Positions 31,387 to 39,635 of a stretch of 64,000 nt of DNA are shown in pieces (positions within the stretch are counted from its first letter, which is position 1; each line of letters begins with the position of its first letter). The position numbers and the translations under genes were made by a program. The notes under the pieces were generated by a model. That model made no database searches. It had not been told where the DNA came from and saw only the letters and a program-made list of their open reading frames with translations. Origin of the DNA: Pukyongia sp. GTDB taxonomy: Bacteria > Bacteroidota > Bacteroidia > Flavobacteriales > Flavobacteriaceae. Location: the NCBI GenBank assembly GCA_030148705.1, contig JASBSY010000022.1, positions 1 to 64,000 of the forward strand. The letters are read 5' to 3'.

Positions 31387-32397
31387 ATGAAATACGTTTT
31401 AGTAGTTGTATTTACAATACTTACACTTTCCTGTAATTCGGCTCAAAATGCCAACACTAAACAAACCAACAGGGTCGATTATGCTGCCACCATTACTGCG
31501 GCAGATCTGAAAACTCACCTTTACACTTTTGCCGGCGATGCTTTTGAGGGCAGAATGACCGGCACAGACGGCCAGAAAATGGCTGCGGAATATCTCAGAA
31601 ACTTCTATATGGACCAGGGAATTGCATCTCCCATAGATGAGAATAATTATTATCAGGTCATTCCGGCCAGTTATCTGGGAAGACGCATAACCAACGATTC
31701 AGAAAATGTTCTCGCTTATATCCAGGGCTCGGAAAAGCCGGAAGAGGTCATAGTACTTTCCGCTCATTACGATCATGTGGGAAAACGCGAAGACGGTACT
31801 ATCTACAACGGAGCCGATGATGACGGTAGCGGTACAGTAGCTATGTTGGAAATTGCGGAAGCCTTTCAAAAAGCGGTTAAAGACGGAAACGGACCCAAAC
31901 GATCGATTTTATTTCTGCATGTTACCGGGGAGGAAATTGGATTATACGGCTCTAAATATTACACTGAAAATCCGGTGTTTCCGTTGGAAAATACACTCTG
32001 CAATTTAAATACCGACATGATTGGTCGGATCGATCCCGACAAGGCCGATAACCCAAATTATATTTATCTTATAGGAAGTGATAAACTAAGTGAGGAGCTT
32101 CACCAATTATCAGAAGAGGTAAATAAAACCTATATTAACCTGGAACTGGATTATAAGTTTAACGACGACAACGATCCCAATCGTTTCTATTACCGAAGCG
32201 ATCACTACAACTTCGCCAAAAACAACATTCCGGTCATTTTTTATTTTAACGGGGTACATGAAGATTACCATAAACCTACCGATACCCCTGACAAGATCGA
32301 ATATGAACTAATGGCAAAGCGCGCCCAACTGATCTTTCAGACAACCTGGGAAGTTGCCAACCGGGAAGAGCGCATTACGGCCGATAAGCTAAAATAA
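31387..32397 (+). CDS. M28-family metallopeptidase, lipoprotein
   Basis: The 336 residues begin with a lipoprotein signal (lipobox LSC, Cys at residue 16). The peptidase core has the zinc motifs SAHYDHVG, NGADDDGSGTVAMLE, GEEIGLYGSKYY and NLNTDMIGRID, and ends with HEDYHKPTDT, the last His ligand. This is the aminopeptidase/glutaminyl-cyclase-like M28 fold, probably an outer-membrane or periplasmic aminopeptidase for nutrient peptides. A weak, half-degenerate FNR-like site lies upstream but fails the spacing (see rejected items). Terminator-like repeats follow directly. Confidence 0.9.
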   Translation: MKYVLVVVFTILTLSCNSAQNANTKQTNRVDYAATITAADLKTHLYTFAGDAFEGRMTGTDGQKMAAEYLRNFYMDQGIASPIDENNYYQVIPASYLGRRITNDSENVLAYIQGSEKPEEVIVLSAHYDHVGKREDGTIYNGADDDGSGTVAMLEIAEAFQKAVKDGNGPKRSILFLHVTGEEIGLYGSKYYTENPVFPLENTLCNLNTDMIGRIDPDKADNPNYIYLIGSDKLSEELHQLSEEVNKTYINLELDYKFNDDNDPNRFYYRSDHYNFAKNNIPVIFYFNGVHEDYHKPTDTPDKIEYELMAKRAQLIFQTTWEVANREERITADKLK

Positions 32398-33017
32398 CCT
32401 GCTCGTAAAGCCTTCAGGCTGGCGCCTGAAATTCTTTTTTATGAATTCAATTCCGAAAGGTTTAGCTGCGCTGAACCGGACCGAACGTATAGAAAATATC
32501 CTGCCTGTCCGCCGAAGCTCTTAAGCCGCCGTAGACAAGCTACTTGGACTTTCTTTAAAGCTTCAGCGATACGAGGATGGCGAAGGAGGCTAGCGAAGGC
32601 GGAGGGACATTTAGCGAGGGGCCAGACTGCCGCGGGGAGGAACCTGCTCATAAAGCCTTCAGGCTGGCGCCTGAAAATCCTTTTTTATGAATTCAATTCC
32701 GAAGGTTTAGCTGCGCTGAACCGGACCGAGCGTATAGAAAATATCCAGTGGATATTTTTAGCGAGGGGCCAGACTGCCGCAGTGGGAACCTGCTCATAAA
32801 GCCTTCAGGCTGTCGCCTGAAAATCTTTTTTATGAATTCAATTCCGAAAGGTTTAGCTGCGCTGAACCGCGCAGTGGGTACCTGCTCATAAAGCCTTCAG
32901 GCTGGCGCCTGAAATTCTTTTTTATGAATTCAATTCCGAAAGGTTTAGCTGCGCTGAACCGCGCAGTGGGTACCTGCTCATAAAGCCTTCAGGCTGGCGC
33001 CTGAAATTCTTTTTTAT
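32397..33017 (+). repeat. tandem array of hairpin repeats (five units)
   Basis: Five units start at 32397, 32642, 32788, 32880 and 32972, each with ACCTGCTC, TAAAGCC and the hairpin TTCAGGC-TGGC-GCCTGAA followed by a T-run. The hairpins are at 32413-32430, 32658-32675, 32804-32821, and about 32896-32913 and 32988-33005. After each T-run comes ATGAATTCAATTCCGAA and a second hairpin GGTTTAGC-TGC-GCTGAACC. The last two steps are exactly 92 bp. The larger steps contain extra, partly duplicated sequence. Copies 3-5 are closest. It follows the M28 gene directly. Confidence 0.85.
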
Positions 33018-33055
33018 TTCCAGAATCTAAAGCAAGCTTCGATTCTGGAAATAAA
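33013..33055. repeat. perfect 15-bp inverted repeat
   Basis: TTTATTTCCAGAATC at 33013-33027 is the exact inverse complement of 33041-33055, with a 13-nt loop. It closes the hairpin array and, with flanking A/T runs, could work as a terminator on either strand. Confidence 0.75.
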
Positions 33056-33084
33056 AAAAGCCTTCAACTTCCGTTGAAGGCTTT
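33050..33084 (-). terminator. Rho-independent terminator of tRNA-His
   Basis: AAAGCCTTCAAC at 33057-33068 pairs with GTTGAAGGCTTT at 33073-33084 over 12 bp. On the minus strand it is followed by a run of T, and it begins 2 bp after the tRNA-His 3' end. Confidence 0.85.
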
Positions 33085-33085
33085 A

Positions 33086-33163
33086 TGGGGTGGAAGACCG
33101 GTTTCGAACCGGCGACCTCTAGAACCACAATCTAGCGCTCTAACCAGCTGAGCTACAACCACC
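33086..33163 (-). tRNA. tRNA-His (anticodon GUG)
   Basis: On the minus strand the anticodon loop TTGTGGT between CTAGA and TCTAG stems gives GTG. The extra G at -1 (33163) faces C73 (33089), the histidine identity pair, and CCA is encoded (33088-33086). D- and T-arms are normal. The acceptor stem as read, GTGGTTG with CTTCCAC, has two adjacent U-U oppositions at 5-68 and 6-67, which is noted as a finding. Confidence 0.93.
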
Positions 33164-33237
33164 GTGTTCTTTTTGCTTTAAAAGCGGATGCAAATATAAA
33201 TTATTTACTCTGCTCCCACAATACTATTATTCAAATT

Positions 33238-33954
33238 TTAAATCAAATCCGATATGGAATTTACAGCTACATAACGCTCTACTGTAAACCCTTCCCCAAA
33301 TTCCGTTCCAATCAGCCGGCCCAAATTTCTATTTCTGTAAGTCAAACTATCGGTGGCATTCTTACTCGAAATTGGTGTTAGCGGTTCTTCAGAAGATGCA
33401 TCGTAAAACTGACTCTTAAAAGCAAAGACAGCCTCGAGTTTCTTTTCCATAAAACCCGTTACATCTACCACAAAATCCGGGCTGAGCTCTTTCCACTGAA
33501 TGTAATGGTACACATGTTTGGGTCGCCAGGCCTCCTGAGTACTGCCATCAACAGTGCTCTCCAACTTACTCAATCCACTCAGGAAACAGGCTTCACTTAC
33601 CAGAGTACTTCCTTTTCCATGATCGATATGACGGTCGTCCACCGCATTACACAGCACGATTTCCGGTCTGTATTTTCTAATTTTTTCTATAACCCTCAGT
33701 TTTGCCTCCTCATCGTTCAAAAAGAAGCCATCCTTTAACCCGAGATTTTCTCTTACCGACATTCCCAAAATTTCAGCCGCCCTTGCAGCTTCCTTCTCCC
33801 GAAGCTCTGCACTTCCCCTTGTACCAAGTTCCCCGCGCGTCAGGTCCAGGATACCCACTCTTTTTCCACCGGCAATTTCCTTGGCGAGGGTAGCCCCGCA
33901 ACTCATTTCCACATCGTCGGGATGTGCCCCGATTGCGAGTATATCTAATTTCAT
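33238..33954 (-). CDS. bshB1: bacillithiol biosynthesis deacetylase BshB1
   Basis: The 238 residues form a PIG-L type zinc deacetylase with GAHPDDVEMSCG (His11, Asp13, Asp14) and RHIDHGKG (His112). GELGTRGSAELREKEAARAA and the WKELSPDFVVDVTG segment are the BshB1 signature. It removes acetyl from N-acetylglucosaminyl-malate to give glucosaminyl-malate for bacillithiol. It overlaps the trans-sulfuration gene by 4 bp (ATGA), so sulfur amino acid and thiol synthesis are coupled. The gene is strongly recognised. Confidence 0.93.
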   Translation of the reverse strand: MKLDILAIGAHPDDVEMSCGATLAKEIAGGKRVGILDLTRGELGTRGSAELREKEAARAAEILGMSVRENLGLKDGFFLNDEEAKLRVIEKIRKYRPEIVLCNAVDDRHIDHGKGSTLVSEACFLSGLSKLESTVDGSTQEAWRPKHVYHYIQWKELSPDFVVDVTGFMEKKLEAVFAFKSQFYDASSEEPLTPISSKNATDSLTYRNRNLGRLIGTEFGEGFTVERYVAVNSISDLI

Positions 33955-35129
33955 ACAGTATAATTTTGAACTTGTTCTTTACTTACAGCAGCCAGGGCCT
34001 GTTCCAGATCGGCTAGCAGGTCGGCCTTGTTTTCAATCCCCGCCGACAAGCGAATTAGATTATCCGAAATTCCCTGTCGCAAACGTTCTTCAGGCCCGAG
34101 CAAGGCATGCGAGGTTTTAGCCGGTGATACTACCGTTGTTTCTACCCCTGCCAGGCTCATGGATTGTTTGATAAGCTTCAAAGATTGCATAAACTCATTG
34201 GGATCTGCCGAATCGACCAACTCGAAAGACAGCATCCCGGAATATCCCCGCATCTGTTTTTTGGCCAGGGCGTAGTCCGGATGTGATTTCAGACCCGGAT
34301 AATACACTTTTTTCACCAGCTCCTGCTTTTCCAGCCATCTGGCGATACGTTTGGCATTGCTGTTCTGAGCCTTTACCCGCAATCCCATGGTCTTCAAACT
34401 CCGCTCCAGCAGCCATACGGTATAATCGCTTAAACTCCCCCCAAGGTTCTTGCTCACTTCCCAAATCTTCGCTATATTTTCTTCGGAAGCAGCTACGGCA
34501 CCTGCACAAATATCACTGTGCCCTCCCATATACTTGGTCGCACTGTGAAGAATCACATCAATCCCAAAATCGGCCGGATTCTGATTCACCGGGGAAGCAA
34601 AGGTATTGTCTATCATCGTAACCAGTCCGTGCCTTTTTGCCAATTCAGCTATCATCTCGAGATCGGTAATCTGCATAAGCGGATTTGATGGTGTTTCAAT
34701 ATAGATCACTTTTGTGTTTTCTCTGATCTTCTCACTAAAATCCTTTTCAGAAAAACCATCCGTAAAATCGAAAGCTATTCCCAATTTCGGAAATTCCTCG
34801 ACGACAAGGTTGTAGGAACCCCCGTAGATCGTTTTTTGCAACACCACATGATCTCCCTTCGACAGAAAAGCGAGCAAACTATGACTGATGGCCGCCATCC
34901 CACTTCCAAAGATCAGCCCTGCCTCACAGTGTTCGAGAGCGGCAATTTTCTTTGAAAGCCCTTCCTGGTTCGGGGTATTAAAATATCGCGGATAGCGTTT
35001 TATCTCCACATTCTCGTATGCATAGGATGTCCCCATATACAAAGGCGAAACTGATCCTTTGTGCTGCTCATCCATTAATTGGCCTGTATGCGTACAAATG
35101 GTATTAATTCCGGGAGATTTAGATTTCAT
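33951..35129 (-). CDS. PLP-dependent trans-sulfuration enzyme (cystathionine gamma-synthase/lyase family)
   Basis: The 392 residues form a Cys/Met-metabolism PLP enzyme. The PLP lysine is in HSATKYMGGHSD, and FGSGMAAIS, YIETPSNPLMQ and MIDNTFASP are the cofactor and substrate motifs. Whether it works as cystathionine gamma-lyase, gamma-synthase or O-acetylhomoserine-type enzyme is not fixed by sequence. Coupling to bshB1 by a 4-bp overlap points to supply of cysteine for bacillithiol. Divergent from the histidine operon, with a 60-bp promoter gap. Confidence 0.88.
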   Translation of the reverse strand: MKSKSPGINTICTHTGQLMDEQHKGSVSPLYMGTSYAYENVEIKRYPRYFNTPNQEGLSKKIAALEHCEAGLIFGSGMAAISHSLLAFLSKGDHVVLQKTIYGGSYNLVVEEFPKLGIAFDFTDGFSEKDFSEKIRENTKVIYIETPSNPLMQITDLEMIAELAKRHGLVTMIDNTFASPVNQNPADFGIDVILHSATKYMGGHSDICAGAVAASEENIAKIWEVSKNLGGSLSDYTVWLLERSLKTMGLRVKAQNSNAKRIARWLEKQELVKKVYYPGLKSHPDYALAKKQMRGYSGMLSFELVDSADPNEFMQSLKLIKQSMSLAGVETTVVSPAKTSHALLGPEERLRQGISDNLIRLSAGIENKADLLADLEQALAAVSKEQVQNYTV

Positions 35130-35189
35130 AGCTCGCTTTTTTACAGCTCTAATTTATAAATTCCTTTTCAGGTTTGCTATCTTTAGCGG

Positions 35190-36425
35190 ATGAAAATATT
35201 GCTCGTAAATATTGACCAATTACTTCAGGTTAGAGAGAAACCACCGTCAAAACTCAAGGGTTCCGAAATGAAAGAACTTCCCACCCTTTCTAACGCCTGG
35301 TTATTGGTGGAAGACGATCGTATCGCCCATTTCGGTGCTATGGACACGCCATTCGAAGGTGCTGTCGATTCCACCATCGACTGTACCGGCAGACTGGTCC
35401 TCCCTTCATGGTGCGATTCGCATACCCACCTGGTCTTTGCCGGGAATCGGGAACAGGAATTCGTAGACCGGATAAATGGCATGACTTACCAGGAGATCGC
35501 CGCTCGTGGAGGCGGAATTTTAAACAGTGCAAACAAACTGCAAAATACATCTGAAGATGAATTGTTCCTACAGGCCGTAATACGCCTGCGGGAAGTAATG
35601 CTAAGCGGAACGGGCGCAATAGAAATTAAGAGCGGCTACGGCCTAACTACAGAAGCCGAATTAAAGATGCTCCGAGTCGCGAAACGCCTGGCTAAAGAAT
35701 TTCCAATTGAAATAAAAACCACCTTCCTCGGAGCTCATGCGGTGCCTCAGGAATTTAAAGGCAATAAAGATGCCTATATCGAGCTTATCTGTAAAGAAAT
35801 GCTACCAAAGGTTGCTTCGGAAAAGCTGGCAGACTATGTAGATGTATTCTGCGAAGAAGGTTATTTCAGCGTGGCAGATACAGAAAAGATACTTTCAGAA
35901 GCAAAAAAATACAACCTCATCCCTAAGATTCACGTCAACCAGTTTAACGCCATCGGTGGCGTGGCAACGGGTGTAAAATACGAGGCACTAAGCGTAGACC
36001 ACCTGGAAGTGCTGAGCGACGAGGACATCAAAGCACTTCAGGGATCGGACACCATGCCGGTGGCCCTGCCTGCCTGCTCTTACTTTCTTAGCATACCATA
36101 TACCCCCGGCCGGGCGATAATCGACGCCGGCCTGCCCCTGGCCCTGGCAACCGATTTTAATCCGGGCTCCTCTCCTACAGGCAACATGAATTTCGTAGTA
36201 TCGGCAGCCTGCATCAAGATGAGACTCACTCCGGAAGAAGCAATCAATGCGGCTACCCTTAATGGAGCTTATGCGATGGGTCTGAGCGATTCCCACGGAA
36301 GCATCACCAGAGGCAAAAAGGCAAATCTTATAATCACCAGCCCGGTACCCTCCTATGGATTTCTGCCCTATTCCTTCGGAAGTAATCACATCGAAACGGT
36401 AATATGTAACGGCAAGATCCTATGA
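35190..36425 (+). CDS. hutI: imidazolonepropionase
   Basis: The 411-residue enzyme has the HutI amidohydrolase set: SWCDSHTHLVFAG (His78, His80), FLGAHAVPQEF, IPKIHVNQFNAIGG and ALATDFNPGSSP. It opens the imidazolone ring to give N-formimino-L-glutamate, step three of histidine degradation. A TATCTTTA -7-like box at about 35177-35184 lies just before the ATG, so the message may be almost leaderless. Its stop overlaps the ATG of the next gene. HutH and HutU are not in the window. Confidence 0.94.
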   Translation: MKILLVNIDQLLQVREKPPSKLKGSEMKELPTLSNAWLLVEDDRIAHFGAMDTPFEGAVDSTIDCTGRLVLPSWCDSHTHLVFAGNREQEFVDRINGMTYQEIAARGGGILNSANKLQNTSEDELFLQAVIRLREVMLSGTGAIEIKSGYGLTTEAELKMLRVAKRLAKEFPIEIKTTFLGAHAVPQEFKGNKDAYIELICKEMLPKVASEKLADYVDVFCEEGYFSVADTEKILSEAKKYNLIPKIHVNQFNAIGGVATGVKYEALSVDHLEVLSDEDIKALQGSDTMPVALPACSYFLSIPYTPGRAIIDAGLPLALATDFNPGSSPTGNMNFVVSAACIKMRLTPEEAINAATLNGAYAMGLSDSHGSITRGKKANLIITSPVPSYGFLPYSFGSNHIETVICNGKIL

Positions 36426-37420
36426 GCGAGTTGAAGATCTACAACCGAGATTACCTGAAAACCCTGATCAAGCTTCGGGAAGATGAAGAACGATTTGGGG
36501 AGAAGGTCGGCATAGTCGATACCCTGGAAGAACTGAAGCAACACCCTGCCCCCTTTGTACTTTTGGGCATTCCCGAGGATGTAGGGGTTAAATCCAATTA
36601 CGGGAAGCCCGGCACCGACAAGGCCTGGAAAGCCTGTTTAAATGCTTTGGTGAACATGCAGGCTAACGCATTCACCAAAGCGGAGCAAATAATCGTTCTC
36701 GGAGAAATAAATTGCGATGAGGAGATGCAGGCGGCAAAACTCCTGGATCCCGGCGCCTCGAATTTCAGTACAGAAATTGGAAATCTCGTGGAATCTATAG
36801 ACCGGACGATTGCCCCCGTAATTCAGGCAATTATTAGTACAGGAAAGATCCCTGTTATCATCGGGGGTGGACATAACAATGCCCTCGGAATTGTTCAAGG
36901 GGCCGCAGCGGCAACCGGCGATTCGATAAACGTGATAAACTTCGATGCTCATACCGACTTTAAACCCCTTGAACACCGCCACAGCGGAAATCCCTTTTCG
37001 TATGCGATGGATCGGGGCTACCTGAATAAATATGCGATCTTCGGAATTCATAAAAGTTATACCTCCCAGGCGATCTACGATCGAATGGCACGGCACAAGG
37101 ACCGCATTGGCTTCTATTTCTTCGAAAACCTGCAGCTGAAACAACAACCACCATTTGAACAGGCCATGAAGACCGCCAGAGACTTCGTCCGATTCAGGAA
37201 ATTCGGCCTGGAACTGGATGTGGATGCCATCGAAGGATTTCCAAGCAGCGCCATGACTCCTTCGGGTTTTTCAATGACCCAGGCCAGGCAGTTCGTATGC
37301 TATTTCCGAAAGAACCCAAAACCCGCCTACTACCATTTTTGTGAAGCCGTGCCTCAAAATTCGGAATTCGATACAGTGGGGAAAGCACTGGCATATTTAG
37401 TATTAGATGCAACAACATAA
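36422..37420 (+). CDS. hutG: formimidoylglutamase (arginase superfamily)
   Basis: The 332 residues belong to the arginase/agmatinase/formiminoglutamase group. The two-manganese site is given by GGGHN (His151), NFDAHTD (Asp175, His177, Asp179), and ELDVDAIEG (two Asp near 262-264). In this context it should split formiminoglutamate to glutamate and formamide. It overlaps hutI by 4 bp. The next gene, ftcD, uses the same substrate, so the operon holds two routes. The assignment of substrate follows from the operon. Confidence 0.85.
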   Translation: MSELKIYNRDYLKTLIKLREDEERFGEKVGIVDTLEELKQHPAPFVLLGIPEDVGVKSNYGKPGTDKAWKACLNALVNMQANAFTKAEQIIVLGEINCDEEMQAAKLLDPGASNFSTEIGNLVESIDRTIAPVIQAIISTGKIPVIIGGGHNNALGIVQGAAAATGDSINVINFDAHTDFKPLEHRHSGNPFSYAMDRGYLNKYAIFGIHKSYTSQAIYDRMARHKDRIGFYFFENLQLKQQPPFEQAMKTARDFVRFRKFGLELDVDAIEGFPSSAMTPSGFSMTQARQFVCYFRKNPKPAYYHFCEAVPQNSEFDTVGKALAYLVLDATT

Positions 37421-37435
37421 CAAAACTTTTTTATC

Positions 37436-39127
37436 ATGCAACAACAGTTAATTGAATGCGTACCAAACATCAGCGAAGGAAGGGATATGGTGCGGATTCG
37501 CCAAATTGCCGCAATAGTCGAAACCGTAGAAGGAGTAAAACTACTTGATGTGGATCCCGGTAAAGCGACCAACCGAACGGTGATAACCTTCGTTGGAGAA
37601 CCCGAACCGGTTATTGAAGCGGCCTTCCGACTTATAAAAAAAGCCTCCGAGCTTATCGATATGAGTAAACATAGTGGGGAACACCCGCGATTTGGCGCCA
37701 CCGATGTTTGTCCGCTGGTACCCATACGAAATATCACCCTGGAAGAAACCGCTGCCTATGCCCATAAACTTGGGGAACGGGTTGGCAAAGAATTGGGGAT
37801 TCCCGGGTACTTCTACGAAAAAGCCGCAAAAGAAGAAAAGCGTAAAAACCTGGCAAGTTGCAGGGCAGGAGAGTACGAAGGGCTTCCCAAAAAGCTCAGC
37901 GACCCGGAATGGAAGCCCGATTTTGGCCCCGCCGAATTCAACGACCAGGTTAAGAAGACAGGTGCTACCGCCATCTCTGCCCGCGATTTCCTTATCGCAT
38001 ACAACGTGAACCTCAATACCACCTCCACCCGAAGGGCCAATGCCGTCGCCTTCGATATTCGGGAAGCCGGACGTATTAAAAGGGAAGGAAACCCCATAAC
38101 CGGGAAGAAAGTGCTGGACGATTTGGGAGTTCCGGTTCGGATACCCGGGAAACTGAAAGCCGTAAAAGGAATAGGTTGGTTTATAGAGGAATACGGAATA
38201 GCCCAGATCTCATACAATCTCACAAACATCACCATTACATCCATGCATGTTGCCTTCGATGAGACGTGCCGGGCAGCAGAAGCGAGAGGTTTACGAGTTA
38301 CGGGGTCGGAACTCATCGGACTCATCCCCTTACAGGCCATGCTTGATGCCGCCGATTACTTCCTGAAAAAACAGCAGCGATCCCTTGGTATTTCGGAAGC
38401 CGAAAAGATAAAGATCGCTATCAAGTCGCTTGGCCTGGACGACCTGAAGCCCTTCGATCCCAAAGAAAAGATTATCGAATATTTGTTGGAAACCAATTCA
38501 AGCAAATTGGTAGGCATGAAACTTAATGAGTTCGCCGAAGAGACCGCCGGCGAATCCATGGCTCCCGGCGGAGGCTCCATCGCGGCTTATGTTGGTACCC
38601 TGGGGGTGGCCCTTGGAACCATGGTAGCTAACCTTTCGGCTCACAAACCGGGTTGGGATGATAAATGGGAGTTCTATTCGGAATGGGCAGAAAAAGGCCA
38701 ACAATACAAAAATAAATTGCTGCAGTTGGTAGACGAGGACACCAATGCCTTTAACCGCATTATCGAAGGCTTCAGGATGCCCAATTCCACAGAGAAGGAA
38801 ATAGAAATAAGAAAACAGGCAATAGAAGACGCCACCAAATATGCCACCGAAATTCCGTTCAATGTCATGGAAACTGCATTCAATTCAATGGAAGTTATGC
38901 AGGCCATGCTGAAGGACGGCTTGCAATCTTCCCTCTCCGATGCCGGGGTGGGAATGCTCTGTGCCCGTACAGCAGTACTCGGGGCCTACTTCAATGTTCG
39001 TATAAATGCCAAAGACATAAAAGACCGATCCTTTGCGGAAGACATCCTCCAAAAGGCTAAGGATATATACGAAAAGACCGTGAAGCTTGAGGCCGAAACC
39101 ATTGCATTTATTGATACCAAAATGTAG
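37436..39127 (+). CDS. ftcD: bifunctional glutamate formimidoyltransferase / formimidoyltetrahydrofolate cyclodeaminase
   Basis: The 563 residues join a formiminotransferase (1-330; IECVPNISEGRD, DMSKHSGEHPRFGATDVCP) and a cyclodeaminase (about 360-563; EETAGESMAPGGGSIAAYVG). The first half moves the formimino group from formiminoglutamate to tetrahydrofolate, the second releases ammonia. Mammalian and many Bacteroidetes proteins are fused like this. It begins 15 bp after hutG. Together with hutI it completes histidine breakdown to glutamate and gives one-carbon units. Confidence 0.93.
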   Translation: MQQQLIECVPNISEGRDMVRIRQIAAIVETVEGVKLLDVDPGKATNRTVITFVGEPEPVIEAAFRLIKKASELIDMSKHSGEHPRFGATDVCPLVPIRNITLEETAAYAHKLGERVGKELGIPGYFYEKAAKEEKRKNLASCRAGEYEGLPKKLSDPEWKPDFGPAEFNDQVKKTGATAISARDFLIAYNVNLNTTSTRRANAVAFDIREAGRIKREGNPITGKKVLDDLGVPVRIPGKLKAVKGIGWFIEEYGIAQISYNLTNITITSMHVAFDETCRAAEARGLRVTGSELIGLIPLQAMLDAADYFLKKQQRSLGISEAEKIKIAIKSLGLDDLKPFDPKEKIIEYLLETNSSKLVGMKLNEFAEETAGESMAPGGGSIAAYVGTLGVALGTMVANLSAHKPGWDDKWEFYSEWAEKGQQYKNKLLQLVDEDTNAFNRIIEGFRMPNSTEKEIEIRKQAIEDATKYATEIPFNVMETAFNSMEVMQAMLKDGLQSSLSDAGVGMLCARTAVLGAYFNVRINAKDIKDRSFAEDILQKAKDIYEKTVKLEAETIAFIDTKM

Positions 39128-39128
39128 T

Positions 39129-39587
39129 ATGATCGAAATTGTTCCGTTTAGCAAAGAATTCACTACCCATTTTTATAAGTTGAACCTGGAATGGCTGGAA
39201 ACTTTCTTTTATGTGGAGGATTTCGATCGGGAAGTACTGAGTAATCCCCAAAAGTATATTATCGATCCCGGCGGTTTCATCTTCTTTGCCTTGGAGGACG
39301 GAGAGGTTTTAGGAACAGTTGCCCTGATGAAAAACTCAGACCGCATTTTCGAATTGACAAAAATGGCTGTCGCTCCCAATCAAAGAGGCAGGAAGATAGG
39401 CCAGAAATTACTAACACATTGCATTGATTTTGGCAGGCAAATGAGTTTCGAAGCGCTTATCCTCTATTCCAACAGGAAGTTGGAAAACGCTATCCATATT
39501 TATCGCAAACACGGCTTTACGGAGATTGCTGTTGAACCTAATAGTCCCTATGTGCGGTCAAATATTAAAATGAAATTAACATACTAG
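39129..39587 (+). CDS. GNAT-family acetyltransferase
   Basis: The start is the ATG at 39129-39131, 1 bp after the ftcD stop (MIEIVPFSKEFTTHF). The longer frame only adds ftcD-overlapping residues. The 152 residues have FELTKMAVAPNQRGRKIGQKLL, the acetyl-CoA binding strand-loop-helix, and the closing ENAIHIYRKHGF. Substrate unknown. Close spacing suggests translation with the hut operon, though a functional link is not evident. Confidence 0.9.
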   Translation: MIEIVPFSKEFTTHFYKLNLEWLETFFYVEDFDREVLSNPQKYIIDPGGFIFFALEDGEVLGTVALMKNSDRIFELTKMAVAPNQRGRKIGQKLLTHCIDFGRQMSFEALILYSNRKLENAIHIYRKHGFTEIAVEPNSPYVRSNIKMKLTY

Positions 39588-39635
39588 TTTTCAGCCTTTT
39601 GCAGATTCTTTGTATTTTTAAGTAAAATCAATACC

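Noticed and set aside
32397-33017. Possible CRISPR array because of tandem repeats with regular 92-bp steps.
   Set aside because: The repeated unit itself is nearly the whole period, with no variable spacers, and no cas gene is present. The structure is that of terminator-like hairpins.
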